Assembly (NCBI RefSeq): GCF_001039355.2 | Contig: NW_019775258.1 | Location: 299,692 to 363,691, forward strand | Length of the DNA: 64,000 nt | Origin: Lingula anatina | Lineage: Eukaryota; Brachiopoda; Lingulata; Lingulida; Lingulidae | Direction: 5' to 3' | Shown: one piece after another, positions 35,711-48,840 of the stretch | How positions within the stretch are numbered: position 1 is the first letter of the stretch | How the letters are laid out: the number at the start of each line of letters is the position of its first letter | Notes under the pieces: model-generated | What the model was told of the DNA's origin: nothing | What the model saw: the letters and a program-made list of their open reading frames with translations, nothing else | Database searches by the model: none | Translations under genes and position numbers: made by a program

Positions 35711-38056
35711 CGAAAGGGGGTGCTTTCAAAGATAAAGGGTGTGTACATTACCTGTACCAACTGATCTTGACAGATGCCTTACAGCTCTAAATCGCCTAGC
35801 TTTACCGTGTGTTGCATGCTGTTGTTGTACTAGGCTGCACCAAGTGAACCATCACGACGTGTTTATTGCGTAATGGGTACTGGTATTTATGTTTATCGTA
35901 TGATTGTACATACATTATGCAGTGTGGCATATGAATGAAGCAATTTCATTTTTTTTCTTAAGCTTTTGAGCTGCCAAGACAGTTAAAAGTCCAGGTAGCT
36001 ATATGCTAAATGTTTTGTCCGGTGGTTTCAGTGAATTGATATTGATTTTAAGAATAGTTATGAATCGTATACTTATTACAAACCCTTTGACGTAACTGGT
36101 ATATGCATACATATCCTTAGTATTTACGACAGTATAGATTCCTTAATGGTATTCCGAAAAGCAGTTTTTGGCTACTCGCGCCGAGGTACCCTAGAGGTAT
36201 CAAAAATTAAAGAAATACATTTAAGAAATAATGAAAGTGTATTTAGGAAAAATTGACAAAGAGACGTCATTGTACGTTGTTAAGGTATGTGACTTGAAGG
36301 TGCTGAACTGTGTGTTTGTTATACTCATGGGGTCCACTAAGTATTTTTCCACTGTCTGCGTTGATAATAAAAATATATATATAAAAACTATCTATAAAAT
36401 CAAGATAGGAGAAGATACACGTTGGGTAATATAGTACCACCTCAAAACGCATTTTCTGAGTAATAAATGCACGTGTCATTTAGAAAAGCAACAGACCCAG
36501 ATTTAGATATTGTGAGAACATTGGATGTGTAGTTATTTCCTGTATTAAGGAAAGCTAGACGACCCTCCAATATCCAGCGGTAAGCAAAATAATGCAAACG
36601 TCTATTAAACCCACATGGTTCCTATCGACTTGTAAGGCATTCATTGTAAGAGTTGCCTTAGCCGTCTGTCAATTACCGTAGGTATAATAATGCCGTTGTA
36701 GCACTGCGGGTAATGTAATATTGAGTAATGATAGCATAGGGAACTGATTGCGGGGGATGATCAAGGCGCTATGCCTTGCCGCACACCGTCTTTAATGAGG
36801 TCAGAACTCCGAAGATGTGGCACAATAATACTGAAGAATAATTAGGTTGGGGGTTCTGTTTCATCGAATCATTTCAGATCCTTGCTTCAACCGCATGTAC
36901 TGTTTAGCAGTATGGTATACCATTGAGAGACGAGCCCTCTTAAATGCTTGATGACGTGACTGTATTATGTTCACTGACAAAATGTATTTTAGCGAATACC
37001 ATAGGTACATATATGGAGAAGGAAGATGTTATAAAGCATCCGCCACCATACACGGTGTCTGTCTTTATGCATAATACACTGCAAGTCAATTACTAGTACA
37101 TTTTATATTTATAGATGCATTTTATTGCTGGAACTGAACATCCTGAAACATCGATTCATTTGAATGGCAGTTGAAACATCCTATCAGTTTTATGATCAAT
37201 CTGTTAGTAAACCGAAGGAATTTGTATACATCACTTAAATCAACATACCGTGTAGTAGGACTGTCAGTTAGTCAAATTGGAATTGACGCTACCGACTTGA
37301 ATTCATGTGCAAAACAGCGGTGGCCAACATAGCCATATGACCGATGCTGAAATTATGTATTGGTTAAACCTAATGATACGATTTCTAATAGACTCCTGTT
37401 CGATGACCATCAGCATTTCTCCCATAGACCTAATTAAGTAGTTTAGTGCGATTCTGCGATGGAATATTCTCTCAATTACTGCCTCCAATTGTGCTATCAG
37501 AGACAGAGCTATAAGCCGCATAATATTCAACAATGCCAATAATTATCTATTATCTGTGCCAAATAGCATTCATTTAGACGTCATGAGTGATATTACCTCT
37601 AACAGCCGGCTTAATTCAGACATTACAGTAAGAAGATTTGCCGTCCATGTTGTTGTCAATAAAAATGTATAACGCTTACTAACACATTTCCCCCATGTCC
37701 TTCCGCGAGACAGTGGCGCCGCCATTTAGGTTCTCTATTTGTGCACTTGGTATGGGGTATGATGTTAAAGGGTGTGGCTACTGTTTGTATTATTGTGCTA
37801 AAAAGATCGCCTGCAGACCACTTGTTTATATACATGTGCGTTACACAGTGGTGGACATAAATTGTCAACGTCAGATACTTGAAATCATTCTGTTTACTCT
37901 CACCAAATGAAAGACAGCAATGGAAGGTAGAATTGCACAATGGCTTTTTGGGATTTCTTAAAACTGGCGAAATTCGGTAACATTAATGTCTGGGTTTCTT
38001 AAATGTAAATGTAGTTCTAAAGTTTCGTTTTGCTCTAATTTATTTTCTTTGTATAG
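35711..38056. other. Gene-free stretch
   Basis: No gene is supported. The minus-strand frame 37303-37539 is Ile/Leu-rich but has no recognised motif. Confidence 0.45.
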
Positions 38057-38281
38057 ATATCCTTGAATGAAAAATGGTGGGTGTGGGAGACAAATGGCGT
38101 ATCCGTTTCAAAACAACAAAGTAAAGTGTCAATTCAAATGGCAAGGGCTTTATCAAGCTTGGTGTCCAAGTCAACAGACACCATTAGGCGTGGGACAATT
38201 TATCAGGATTCTCGGAATTGTATACGAGTCGATCATTTGAATTTCGATTTTTTTTTTACCGTTACCAACGTGCCATTATAG
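38057..38281 (+). other. Candidate terminal coding exon
   Basis: A strong acceptor (TTTATTTTCTTTGTATAG) is followed at once by a frame open for 74 codons in phase 0 to TAG at 38279. The translation (ISLNEKWWVWETNGVSVSKQ at the start) is mixed and protein-like, with a Ser/Lys/Gln-rich middle, but I recognise no domain. The nearest AATAAA is several hundred bases downstream. It is one of the better exon-like segments on acceptor strength and open length together. Confidence 0.22.
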
Positions 38282-39840
38282 TTTTATTTATTCATCTAAT
38301 TATTTATTTATATGTCTGTTTATCGAATCATATATCATTATCGACCAGTAATCAAAAGTGTCATACTTTTACAACAATTTTGCCTTTATCAGTTCATTAT
38401 GTGGTATATGACTGGTAGTGCGTTAATCAGCACTGAGTAAAGGTGTACATACGCGAGTATACATGAGGGACATTAACGTGTCTGGGAAAGCTTATTTCAT
38501 CAAGTCGTCCAAAACATCAACTGTAACAGTCCATTAGGTAATGTTGTTCAAACCACAAGAGACTGCACAACCAATAAGGGTTATTATAATTAGTAACTGT
38601 GTATTCGAACAACCCTTCCACGAATCCACCGAGATTAGCAGTTCCCACCAGTTTGAACTCTGGTAACAATTGTTTTTTTTTCGTTTTCATGCACAACTTT
38701 GAGAGTGGTATAACAAGATAATTGCCGGCCTCTGATTTTGGAGAATATAATAAACGTACCGAGTAATTTGTTAATCAATCAGACTTCAGTTTAATAGTGA
38801 TATAACGCAAATTGTATTTCTGTCACCACTACACAATAAACCTTTGATACTTGAAACATTTGCCATTAGGTACATTAGTTTTACTATGTTTTTTTTTACA
38901 CTTTTTTTACACTTATTTGAGTTATTTTTTTCTTAATGTACATGCATTATAACGTTCTATCAATATACATGTACATGTATGTAGTCCACGATTTCTGTAA
39001 ATTGTTCATGTACAGTTTGTACACTTAATGGCCACATTGTCCGATCATGATGGATTAGGATATATAAATCATCATTGTGTTACAGCGAAAGTAAAAACCG
39101 GTACGCCATTACATATTCATAAAACGTGTGCTCAGTGTTGACGAATTAATCTTGCTGTGGACATTGTATGACAGATAAAATGGTGTTATTTTTTCATTAA
39201 CAACATGTAAGTGCTTATTCTGCATTAAAATTTAATCTTTTTATTAAAAATCAGCTGAACTGTAGACATGACACTGTTTTGTTATCTCTCTTTTCACAGA
39301 TGCCGTTTAGTAACCATTTTGATGTAATATCTTTATATGCACTCTGATATCAGGGGCCTCAAAATAGTATAAACAGTTTCGTAACAAACTACAAGCAGAC
39401 CCTGTTGTCAGAGAACAATATAAACATTTTCATAAAAGTCATAAAAAGGCGTAAAGACACAGCCATTCATCGTTTGCACCCTGAATTATCACTTGTTTTA
39501 TTTACAATTCAAGAAGTATGCCACACGTAATTAGAAAAAAAAAAAGCAAACGCTCTAATCTAATTATTCGCGCCGCCACGTTTCCGTAAAATCACCCTGT
39601 TGGATAATTTAAACATGACCCCATATTATAATGGCATAAGTATGATCGATTTAACTGATCCCTAAATTAACGAAGACGGCTGTTCGCGTCACCTGATATG
39701 ACCTTTATCATACCCGACTTTTCTCTGGTAAACATCCCACGGTAGATCGAAACGCTGGACTCGAAACATCTCCCTTATGGCTCCCAATGCCATTTCCTTA
39801 TTGAATCCTTTTCACCCTTTTCAGATAGACGCTTTGTAAA
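38282..39840. other. Gene-free stretch
   Basis: T-rich tracts near 38887-38930 and ACATGTA words near 38970-38985. A very strong acceptor ends at 39299 (CTCTCTTTTCACAG), but all frames stop within about 16 codons and no good donor follows. Confidence 0.45.
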
Positions 39841-40044
39841 AGTTGGGTCAGTCCAACTTTACAGGGATTCTCGCTAAGTGCAATCAGCGTAACCAGATTG
39901 TTTGGCTGACATCTCTACTCAAGGAACTAGGGGTCAATAAAACCTAGCGTACACGAAAGTTAATTAATAACCCCTTTGCTGCACGAAGAAGCGTGTCATT
40001 CAGTTAAACTGATTGCACTTACCGAGAGCGCCTCTGACCCAACT
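39841..40044. mobile_element. MITE-like foldback element
   Basis: A 204-bp element bounded by AGTTGGGTCAG and CTGACCCAACT. Further in, CTAAGTGCAATCAG at the left pairs with CTGATTGCACTTA at the right, with an unmatched segment between the outer and inner arms. No open frame and no clear target duplication. Confidence 0.65.
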
Positions 40045-41310
40045 AGTGCGATGTACTTTTTAAATGCTTCCTTATACGTTGAGGTGACATTTGCGACTGA
40101 TTTTCAATTGGTAATCACTTTGTTATTTTAAATATGGTAGAAGTGCATGAATTTAGCACACTCTGTTAATGTATGTATACCTCTACACATATGGCATGTA
40201 TACAATTATGTTTTATCTATTATTCCATATGTCACAGGTTTGCATATTTGCTGTAACAGCCTACAGAAACCTAATATTGCAAAATTGCCAGTGCTGTATA
40301 GAATGCAACATGGCTATGTTGAAAGCCATTGAGTAAATTTGTTTTACGATTGAGCCAGGGCAAATATATAATTAATGACGTAAAGTAGTATTAACTGAGA
40401 TTTTGATAAATCATATATCCTTTTTCAATTGAAATTTCCGCTTTCCCAATCTAAAATCCATTGTGTATACATACAGTTCGCTAAAACGAATAACATCCGG
40501 AAGGCAATCTAATAATAGAGTTCAAGGCATTGTTTTCTTTCCAAGTATTTTCTCGAGGAATTGAGAAGCGGTGTATTGTTGTTTTCAGTTACACATCATC
40601 GTCATCTCTCCTATCGCAATGTCTTTTTCAATGGAAGCGTCAGAAAAATGTTATGAAAAGCTACACTACTATGCTCAATTACCAAAGTGTTCGTCAAAAA
40701 AATCGATACTCCTCCTATGTCGTATTTAATGACAGAAATTAATTTTTGCTGATCAAAATAGTGAAATAAAACGGAAGGGCAGAGCAAAAACTAATGAGAT
40801 ATGCATTATATAAGTGCCTTGATTCCTGAAGTTTCATGATTTCCCTTGAGACGCTGAGGTGAATCATTATGCACATTAACACGCAGGGGCTGTCAAAGGT
40901 AAGCGCCACTGGGGTTTCTTTAATTCATTAAGGGAAGGTTTTACCGTTCCTGTAGATTGTTTCCATCTTTTAAGACCCATTAGTCGCCTATGAGGGTATC
41001 TAACAGGGTTTATTTTGGCCGGGGCGTTAATATTTGTATCCTTGTTTTATGAATGATTTGATTTTAGAGACGTCTAAAAGCATCAAGCCGTCAAATGGAT
41101 TATTTTAAAGGATATTTCTAAGAAATCACAGGAAGAGAGTGAATGTTGAACAGGTTTCAATGGCGTGTCTAAAAACACAAGGGACCAGAAATGTTTCCTT
41201 TGGCATTCTTTCTAACAAAAAGCGTCCGTTCAGGGCGTAAGCTATTATCTTGTTAAATGTCTAGCAGTTTGAAATAAAGGGGGGTTTCTTCAGAAATGTC
41301 GCCTACTTAC
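40045..41310. other. Gene-free stretch
   Basis: No gene, promoter or longer repeat is seen. Confidence 0.5.
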
Positions 41311-41421
41311 ACGCCTGTCTTTTCCATCTCATTTTTTAAACTCTAAAGGTCTTTCCCGATGGCCGTTGTCCCGGAGGGAAATGGAACGCATTTCTTGGCT
41401 AATACACTGCAGTTGGGAACG
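41311..41421 (-). other. Candidate exon on the minus strand
   Basis: On the minus strand a good acceptor (ACGTTTCCCTTTGCAG) and an exact GTAAGT donor (plus-strand 41305-41310) bound a 111-nt segment. Every frame has a stop; frame 1 lasts 30 codons. If real, it is untranslated or contains a stop codon. GC content is higher than in the flanks. Confidence 0.17.
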
Positions 41422-42357
41422 CTGCAAAGGGAAACGTGCTTCGACTTTATGTCGAATCCCTTGTCGAGATTTAACGAGATTACACCGGATTTGGAGAGAT
41501 CTGAGGTTGTGATAATCGCAGCTTAGTTAGGATCCTGCAGCCGATAAATGGTCGCAGTGGATTGTAATTCATTTTTCTTGTCTTGATCAAGAGACCGTCA
41601 AAATAAATTCTCAATTGATTTGATATGTAAATAGAGGTAATTGTTACCCTCTTTCCGTGTAGTTGTATTTTCTTTTTACCAATATGTTGCCAAATGAGGG
41701 TCACCTTCACAGAACGTACTCCAAATATATTTTAACCAGCCAGTAGTATTCAGGTTCATGCACTTTAATAACTTAATTCCGACCGTGAATTCGAACGACC
41801 GTAAGCGAGCACGCACGCACACAATCTAGCGCACACAATCGCTCGTACACACTAACAACGCACTTGGGCAGGGATTTTTTTTTCGTTTGGAATGTACGAA
41901 AGTTGCGCTTTTATGTCTATTCCATATTGTGGACCGGTAATGAAATTGCTATCACTGTTCTGCTTTGCGTTCTTTTAACTCCTGAATCCATTGTGCACTG
42001 TATGCACTAATCCTTATTACAAAGCGCGAAAAATTATAACGTACATTTCTCCGAATTCCAGATACCATGAAAGTCAACTCGAATCCATACAGTGCGAATG
42101 TCGTTTTCAGTTACCATCATTTTCTTCGTATTTCACGGCACGTTTCCAAGTCCATCATAATCCCACTCTTTCTCAATCCATTTTGTACAGTTCAATTATT
42201 TCCTCATATGCTACAATTACTTTTCCAATCATCGGCCCCCCTGAATAATCGTACTTTCCAAGTATCTTATAACAACTGCCTTGTTGTGTGTGTGTGTGTC
42301 TGAGTTGATATGTGGAAGATTTTTGGAATGAGAGCGAGAGAGAACATCGACGATAAC

Positions 42358-42401
42358 CATTTTGAAACGATTTTGAAACCATTTTGAAACCATTTTCTAA
42401 C
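42358..42401. repeat. 11-bp minisatellite
   Basis: Four tandem copies of CATTTTGAAAC, the last with two changes. Confidence 0.9.
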
Positions 42402-45400
42402 GCATTTCCGTAATTGGCGTCCTAAGCTAGTAGCACCAGGGATAAAAGGCGTATACAGTTTAAAGGCTGTTGACTCTAATAACTGAGTTTGGTTCCCGAT
42501 AAGTCATAATTACGTGTCGAGTGCATAAAATATCTTAATATGTACATGGCATGATTACGTCACTCTCCCTATGATGATTTTTGAAGAGAAGTATGATTGG
42601 TCGTACATTTAGTTGCATTGTGGATGTATTTGGCGCAAAGAAGGGAGATTAAATCCCTAGTCTACTTACTGCTAGACATTTTGATCAAGAAATATAAATG
42701 CAATTGCATTAGCCTTTTTCTATTACCAACGATTTGCAGTTAAAAATACGTCGCAGATATGAAAAAAATCCCAGAACTCCGTTCACATCCAGAACCAATT
42801 GATATCAGTTTATGCTACTTTTTCCGATTACACTTCACTCACTGAGGATACGGGGTTACCAAGTTTTGCCAACATCAGGTTTGTTTATCTTAAGGCAAAA
42901 CAGATAGAAGGTACATCCTTGAATACCAAACGGTTTCAAAATCGGATTATGTCAGCCAAAGACAACTAGACGTGACGCAACGATCACGATCACCATTACA
43001 GTACCAAACAAATCAATTGAAGCGTGGCCATCAATAATTACATATGATTAATGACACCCTGCATAGCAGGTGGGCAATGGGACCTCAGGAAATGGGATGA
43101 TTATAATACGGATAAAATGACAGATTTCACTGGTATTTGTTGTCTCCTCACACACTGGGTTGACCTCCTAATGCAAGTTGATTTGCTTGTAACTTAATTA
43201 CTGTATGGCGTGCGGCCGAGCGCTTGAATGTATCTAATTAGCTTAGTTACCATTCGGAACCCTCATGGAATTTCAAACTCAAGTCGAATTGTCTGCATAC
43301 AGGCAAGTGCACGTTGGTAAAAAGATAATAAGTGGCGTTCTCTTTTTAATTGTCCAATATATTGAGAAAGCGATGTTCCCGCTCTTTCATTGTTTTTTTT
43401 TCTTTGAAAATATGGATTCACTCTGGTGTAACATTTCCTGGTTGAAAATCCCACTGCACCAACAAATGATTCAATGCACTGCAATACTTCTCACAAACAA
43501 TTATTGCACTACGTGTATAAGGGTCCTTTTGGTGTTTATGAAAACCGCAAATCGTTTCGAATAAATAAAATATACGTGCTGCGATACAGCGTTGTTAGGA
43601 TGATAATAAATATTTAATCTGATTCGATGGCCATTATCTGTACAGATTTCACACTAGTCGATAACACTCGTTTATCTTGTCTTTTTCTAGTGCTTTATCG
43701 TCGTTATTTTTTCATTCTTTGAGTTGGTGGCTATCCCATAACGCGAGAAATGACCTGATAATATCTTGCACGACTTAAAGTTATTAGAGTTAAGGCAACA
43801 GATCCTAGCTATTTGTTTAAGTCCATGTCTTTTTTCCAAACGTGCTTTTAGTCCTATGTTCCTGTGAAAATGTCATATGGTATGCGATGGGAGGCAGGGT
43901 TATTGGGTTCCGATGTTGATGTCCCATCCGTATGACCGCACTGAAAACAACTCGTGTCACGTTTTGATTGTAATGCTGACTACAATGTTTGCAGCGGTGC
44001 CAGTATTTTTTTTATTTTGAAACTGTACTTTTGTTCCGTTTCGGCTTGGTGTGCGTTGTAAGTAATTTAAAATATTTAGCTAATTACCCTAATCACCCGA
44101 ATGCATAGCACATGTGTGCCAAGATACGAAGCCGGATTTGTTTTTGTTCTCGAGTTCAAACTATGCGAGTTTTGCCGAGGGTGCCTACACAAACCCCATT
44201 TTGTTTACAGTGTGCATGTTTTTGAGCCATTCACGTATTCCTATATGCATGCATGAAAACAGGTAAGGGTATATGGTGATTTCTAATTGGTGAACCATTG
44301 ACAGTACTGATAGATACAGAGAGACAAATAGATATGTATGGAGAGAAAGATAGACAGCGGGCTGACACTTTTAGTTGTAGAGACCTGATTTTTGCAGTCA
44401 GTTAAGTAAACCGTGTAGTAGAGAAAACTATACCTGCCTCCTGTCTCAGTTGTCTTATTGGTGAAAAGCAAATCTAAGAACCCAAATAACCAACGGGTTG
44501 GTTATTACAGTATGATTGTCAGAAAATTTAATTATCGAAACATTATAAGTCTGCTTTTTGCCTTTAGATTCAATTCTTCATCTCTTCTGTCGAGTTGTGC
44601 GCGTGGGCTCGCTTTGTTTCAATTGCATGGAACGAAACTTGTTAATTCGAAGCCATGGAGAGGGACAGAAATCTACCCTGGTGGTGGTGTAATATTTGAA
44701 AGGAATGAAGAAAAATTGCCTTCATAGAGGCTGAATAGCAATAGGATTGCTAGCAAAGTGTCAGGCGATAACGAGGAAAATCACGAGAATAGATCTACCT
44801 ATCGGTGTTATGTCGTATAAAAATAAGACCTGCTTTCAAGCCATTGTTTGGGCGATTTCAATTAATTCTTGAGTATATATGAACATATGACGAATATGTT
44901 GCTTTTATAGATCTTTGACACATAATTACCGACAGAGTAAGCCTATCCAACAATTACATTCATGGTAAAATGTAGATAATAACAAGCTAATCGATCTTAC
45001 TTCATGATGATCTGAAATAAGGATAAAACATGCCTTACCGCCAGGTATGCTGTTTTAAGTTTACATGCAAGGATCAGTTTCTGAATAAAATCCCACACTA
45101 TTGTTTGAATAAGCTGGCGCACATACGAAAACGCTCTCAAAATATCGATATTCTTTAGGAATTTTATCAGTAATTAGAAATGATTTTAATGACAAATGCA
45201 AGGTAATGCCAATTCTATATCATATGACAAGGTATGGAAACTTGAAATATAAAAAAAAAAAATATTGGTTGGTGATGATCAGCATTTAACAGGCATACTT
45301 CAGTGCGTGCTTTTGTTGTGACTTTATTTTATTTGTGCCAATCAAATTACGAAAAAAAAACTACTTGTCGCATTTTTAGTCAGCTCTTTGTGTGTGTGTT

Positions 45401-45590
45401 TTTTTAGAGGTGTCCTAAACAATTACAGGGGATAAAACCCACTTAATGTATTTGAATTAGGTAGTTAGGTCCCTAATTGAAGTCGTGTAAGTAGCGTATT
45501 TACACGTGAGAGCCGCCCAGCTGGTCCCTGGTATACGTTACCGCAGTCAATGCGATATACGTCAATGCTGTTAACCTTTGCACCTTTTAG
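42402..45590. other. Gene-free stretch
   Basis: About 3.2 kb with only short chance frames. No foldback or tandem repeat was noticed. Confidence 0.5.
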
Positions 45591-45645
45591 GTTACACGAG
45601 AGCATGGGTCACATGCGGTGAAGACGGCGAATCTCCTCCAAAAGA
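45591..45645 (+). other. Candidate short internal exon
   Basis: A 55-nt segment after a good acceptor (TTAACCTTTGCACCTTTTAG) and before GTGAGA. Two frames are open: one reads VTREHGSHAVKTANLLQK, the other YTRAWVTCGEDGESPPK. It is GC-richer than the surrounding AT-rich DNA. No homology is recognised and no neighbour exon is known. Confidence 0.2.
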
Positions 45646-46776
45646 GTGAGATTTTATATTATTACATAAACATATTTGGCATTCTCATTTAATTGAATTC
45701 AATTACATCTAAAGTTAACCGTTAAATAAATATATCTAAAAAGCAGTTTGTGGTATTGTTATAATAAAGTGCTGCAATGTGTTTAAAAACGGTTAAATTT
45801 GCCTGTTGTCTAGTATATGGTGGCATTTACATAATTCCTCACACAGATGGTATCTGATACACACACACATATTGTAGAATGGCTAATGTACTTATAGTTC
45901 ATTATACTCACTTTGACGAGTAACATACCCTGTAGACCGAATTGGCTTCTAGAAGTATATCAACAATTGCAGAGCCCGTATTTAACGCTTAATGGTATTT
46001 GGGTTGTGTTCATTTAAGTCTTTACTTATGCCAGCTATGATGCTAAATGACGTGGGCATATATAATGCATGATGCGTTATTTTTTATCTAATTTATCTAA
46101 GCGTAGTTCACATATTTTTATCTACAGCTGAGAGTCTTAGTATAGTAGTACAAAGGTAGTTTTAACTAGAATTATTTCTCTGGTACTGGGAGCGATGCGT
46201 CTTTGACGCGTCTTTGGCATGCAGGTTAATGTGTGGCTTGGATCTGAGACCATTACAAATGGACAATAATAACTATCAAAGATTCATAAGATAAGGGTTA
46301 TGACCGAGACATTTGTGCATATTTTATGATATGACATTTTATGCCACAAACTCACACGAGCCTCAAGAAACTGCCTGACTCCCTTACACGATTCAACGTT
46401 GGTGGTTGATAGAATCAATCTCTCTTTTTGTGCGTTAATCACATTCGCAATAGGAGATATGTCCACTTTAAGTTATCCATCTTCCCTTCGGTGTCTAAAC
46501 CATTGATTGATACTGTACCGATATTCGATTAAGGTCAAAACCTTCAGGGTTGTTTACAGTGCATTTTGTGACTGATTTAAACCGTTCCCTTTGTGATTTA
46601 ACTCCTCAGTTCTACTCTGTGATCAAGGCAGTTAACGTTGCCTGCGTTGCAATATGCTGCATTTGCAAAGTGGTTTTTCATACGCTAAGATGGCACATTG
46701 CTAGGGTGGAGCCTTGCAATGTGGTTTCAAATAACGAAACGATACTCGTCAGAAATGCTTTTGTTCACGTGAGGAA
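45646..46776. other. Gene-free stretch
   Basis: No gene is supported. A miR-10-like word occurs at 45926-45943 and is rejected below. Confidence 0.5.
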
Positions 46777-46820
<44 letters not shown>

Positions 46821-46834
46821 TGTTATTATTATAT
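46777..46834. repeat. (ATT)n microsatellite
   Basis: About 14 near-perfect ATT units, then a short interrupted extension. The 133-codon frame spanning it contains a Tyr run and is not a gene. Confidence 0.96.
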
Positions 46835-48810
46835 ATTGAAAGAAATGTCGTGTATTGTAAAATGGAATGGATCAACATGGTAATTTCCTCGTGTATACCA
46901 TTATACTGTTCATGTTTCTTCAAGGAAGGGCACGCGTGGCAAAGTTATTGAAAAGTAACAGAAGAGTGCAGAAATCGGACCAAGGTACGTCTATAACATA
47001 CATGAAAACATACTTGAAACATACATGTCTCTAAAAGACATGAAAAAGCCTTGTTTTTTGGGTCTGCATATATATATATATATTGAAATCCATGTCAAAA
47101 TGAAACTCCATCCCGCTTACTAACCCGTCAGTAAGTTTAACATTGTAAGAGATATATGATTGAAAAGAGATCAAATGGCGCACCCTCTGTGTCAGGAAAA
47201 AAAACCTAGTTCCCGGACTTGGTATTAATAATATGAACTTTGAGGAAGCATTCTGTCAATGACAACGATCGATCAATTAATGTCAACGTTAAGGGGAGGG
47301 TCGGTTCACCGGTATGGATTTCAGGACATGTAAAATGACCAGGATTGAGATCGTGATACTTTTAAGCAGGTTCTTAATGAATTTTTAATGGTTTTGAATA
47401 TTTGTTTCAAGTAAGTACCATTAAGGAGATGCCGCCCATAGGTCGCTGTAAGTGTATGGCAATGCTTTATCGGTTTTGTGTTTCAACATACGGTTTCTTA
47501 ACTTAAAGGAGTTTAACAGGTTTATCCAGGTGACATTTTGCACTTGCGTCTGAAAACGTTTTCAAGTATCGATAAAAAAATATCTCATGTTTTATTGGCG
47601 GTGAGATATATACGGCTGCAGTATATGCTATTATTATTAATTGTAGGAATGTGAATTGACATGTAACATATGGTAGATTGCACATAATAACCATTATTCG
47701 ACATTTCCATACATAGATAACGCACTGGTAATGGTTTCATACCCCTATTAATATAAAATGCAATCAAACATTGGAAGGCGCCAATGTCTGTTAAACGAGG
47801 CAGTGATGTCTTCCTGACACGCAACGCGTGTCAAATGATTAGCTACCGTGACCTTTAAGAGTTCGGCTGAACTATGGAGGTCGTTCAACCTCAAGATATC
47901 AAATAAGATTTGTTCGCCTAAATGCCGGATGAATAACTCATGATTTCACTACAAGCTGTCGATAATGATATAATTGCTCACCAATATGCTGCCACAAATT
48001 CTGGGGGTGGAGAAGGCAACAGGCTACATGTACATGCTTCCGTCCACGGGAGCTTTAACAAGGATACAGTTACAGGATCATTAGATAAACTTGGCCAGCA
48101 TTTATACTCATCTAGATTGGCATTCTAATGCTATTGGCCGGCATATGGAAGAGAAAATTGATCCAGTAGATAAAGTTTCAAGTGAAGCAAAATGTGGCGC
48201 AGATGAATGGTTCATGTTTCATTTAATAGCTCCGGTACGTTTATATCTGGCCATACCGTACATGCATCTATGTATGTACGCACGCATACACGCACACACA
48301 GTGTATAATTTGGTACCGCCTGAAACACTTTTACAAACAATTATTAAAAATATAATGAAGTCTGTCTTGTATCATTGTTATTGTTACGACACGAAATGCG
48401 CAAAGCAGAGCAACAAGATCAACTTTGCCATGATCCACATAGGTGGGTTGTGAACGCGTCCTTCTTTGAAAGTAAATTCGATTTCGTTTTCAATCTTGTC
48501 CCGCGAAGAGAAAGCTAACGTAGAGGGAAAAATCGCATTTAAGATTGGCACTTTCTTTTAATTAAGCTTGGGCGGATCGATGCCGTCCACAGGGAGGCTT
48601 GACCTTCTCTTCCCACCAGAATAGCCCGTGTCAGACTAACGTAAGAACATTAATAGAAACAAGTCTTTTTGAATTTGTTTGATGTGGGTCGACCGTGACA
48701 CGAAGTAAGCACTGCATTTTACAATAATGCGGATAGTGTTGCAGAAAGACAAAAATTGGCTGATTTTGAATAGTTTCAAAATCTGCTCAAACGCTGTAAT
48801 CCGCAAACAC
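46835..48810. other. Gene-free stretch
   Basis: No gene is supported. A 120-codon non-ATG frame at 48091-48453 has no recognised similarity. Confidence 0.45.
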
Positions 48811-48840
48811 TAATAATAATAATGATAATAATAGTAATAA
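48811..48840. repeat. Imperfect (AAT)n microsatellite
   Basis: About ten AAT units with G interruptions. Confidence 0.9.

Noticed and set aside
39300-39347. ATG directly after a very strong acceptor (CTCTCTTTTCACAG)
   Set aside because: The frame stops after 15 codons and the others sooner, with no good donor.
45926-45943. miR-10-like word TACCCTGTAGACCGAATT
   Set aside because: It lacks one base inside the mature miR-10 sequence and the flanks do not form a proper precursor hairpin. Probably coincidence.
46550-46951. 133-codon frame with a Tyr run
   Set aside because: It is carried by the (ATT)n microsatellite.
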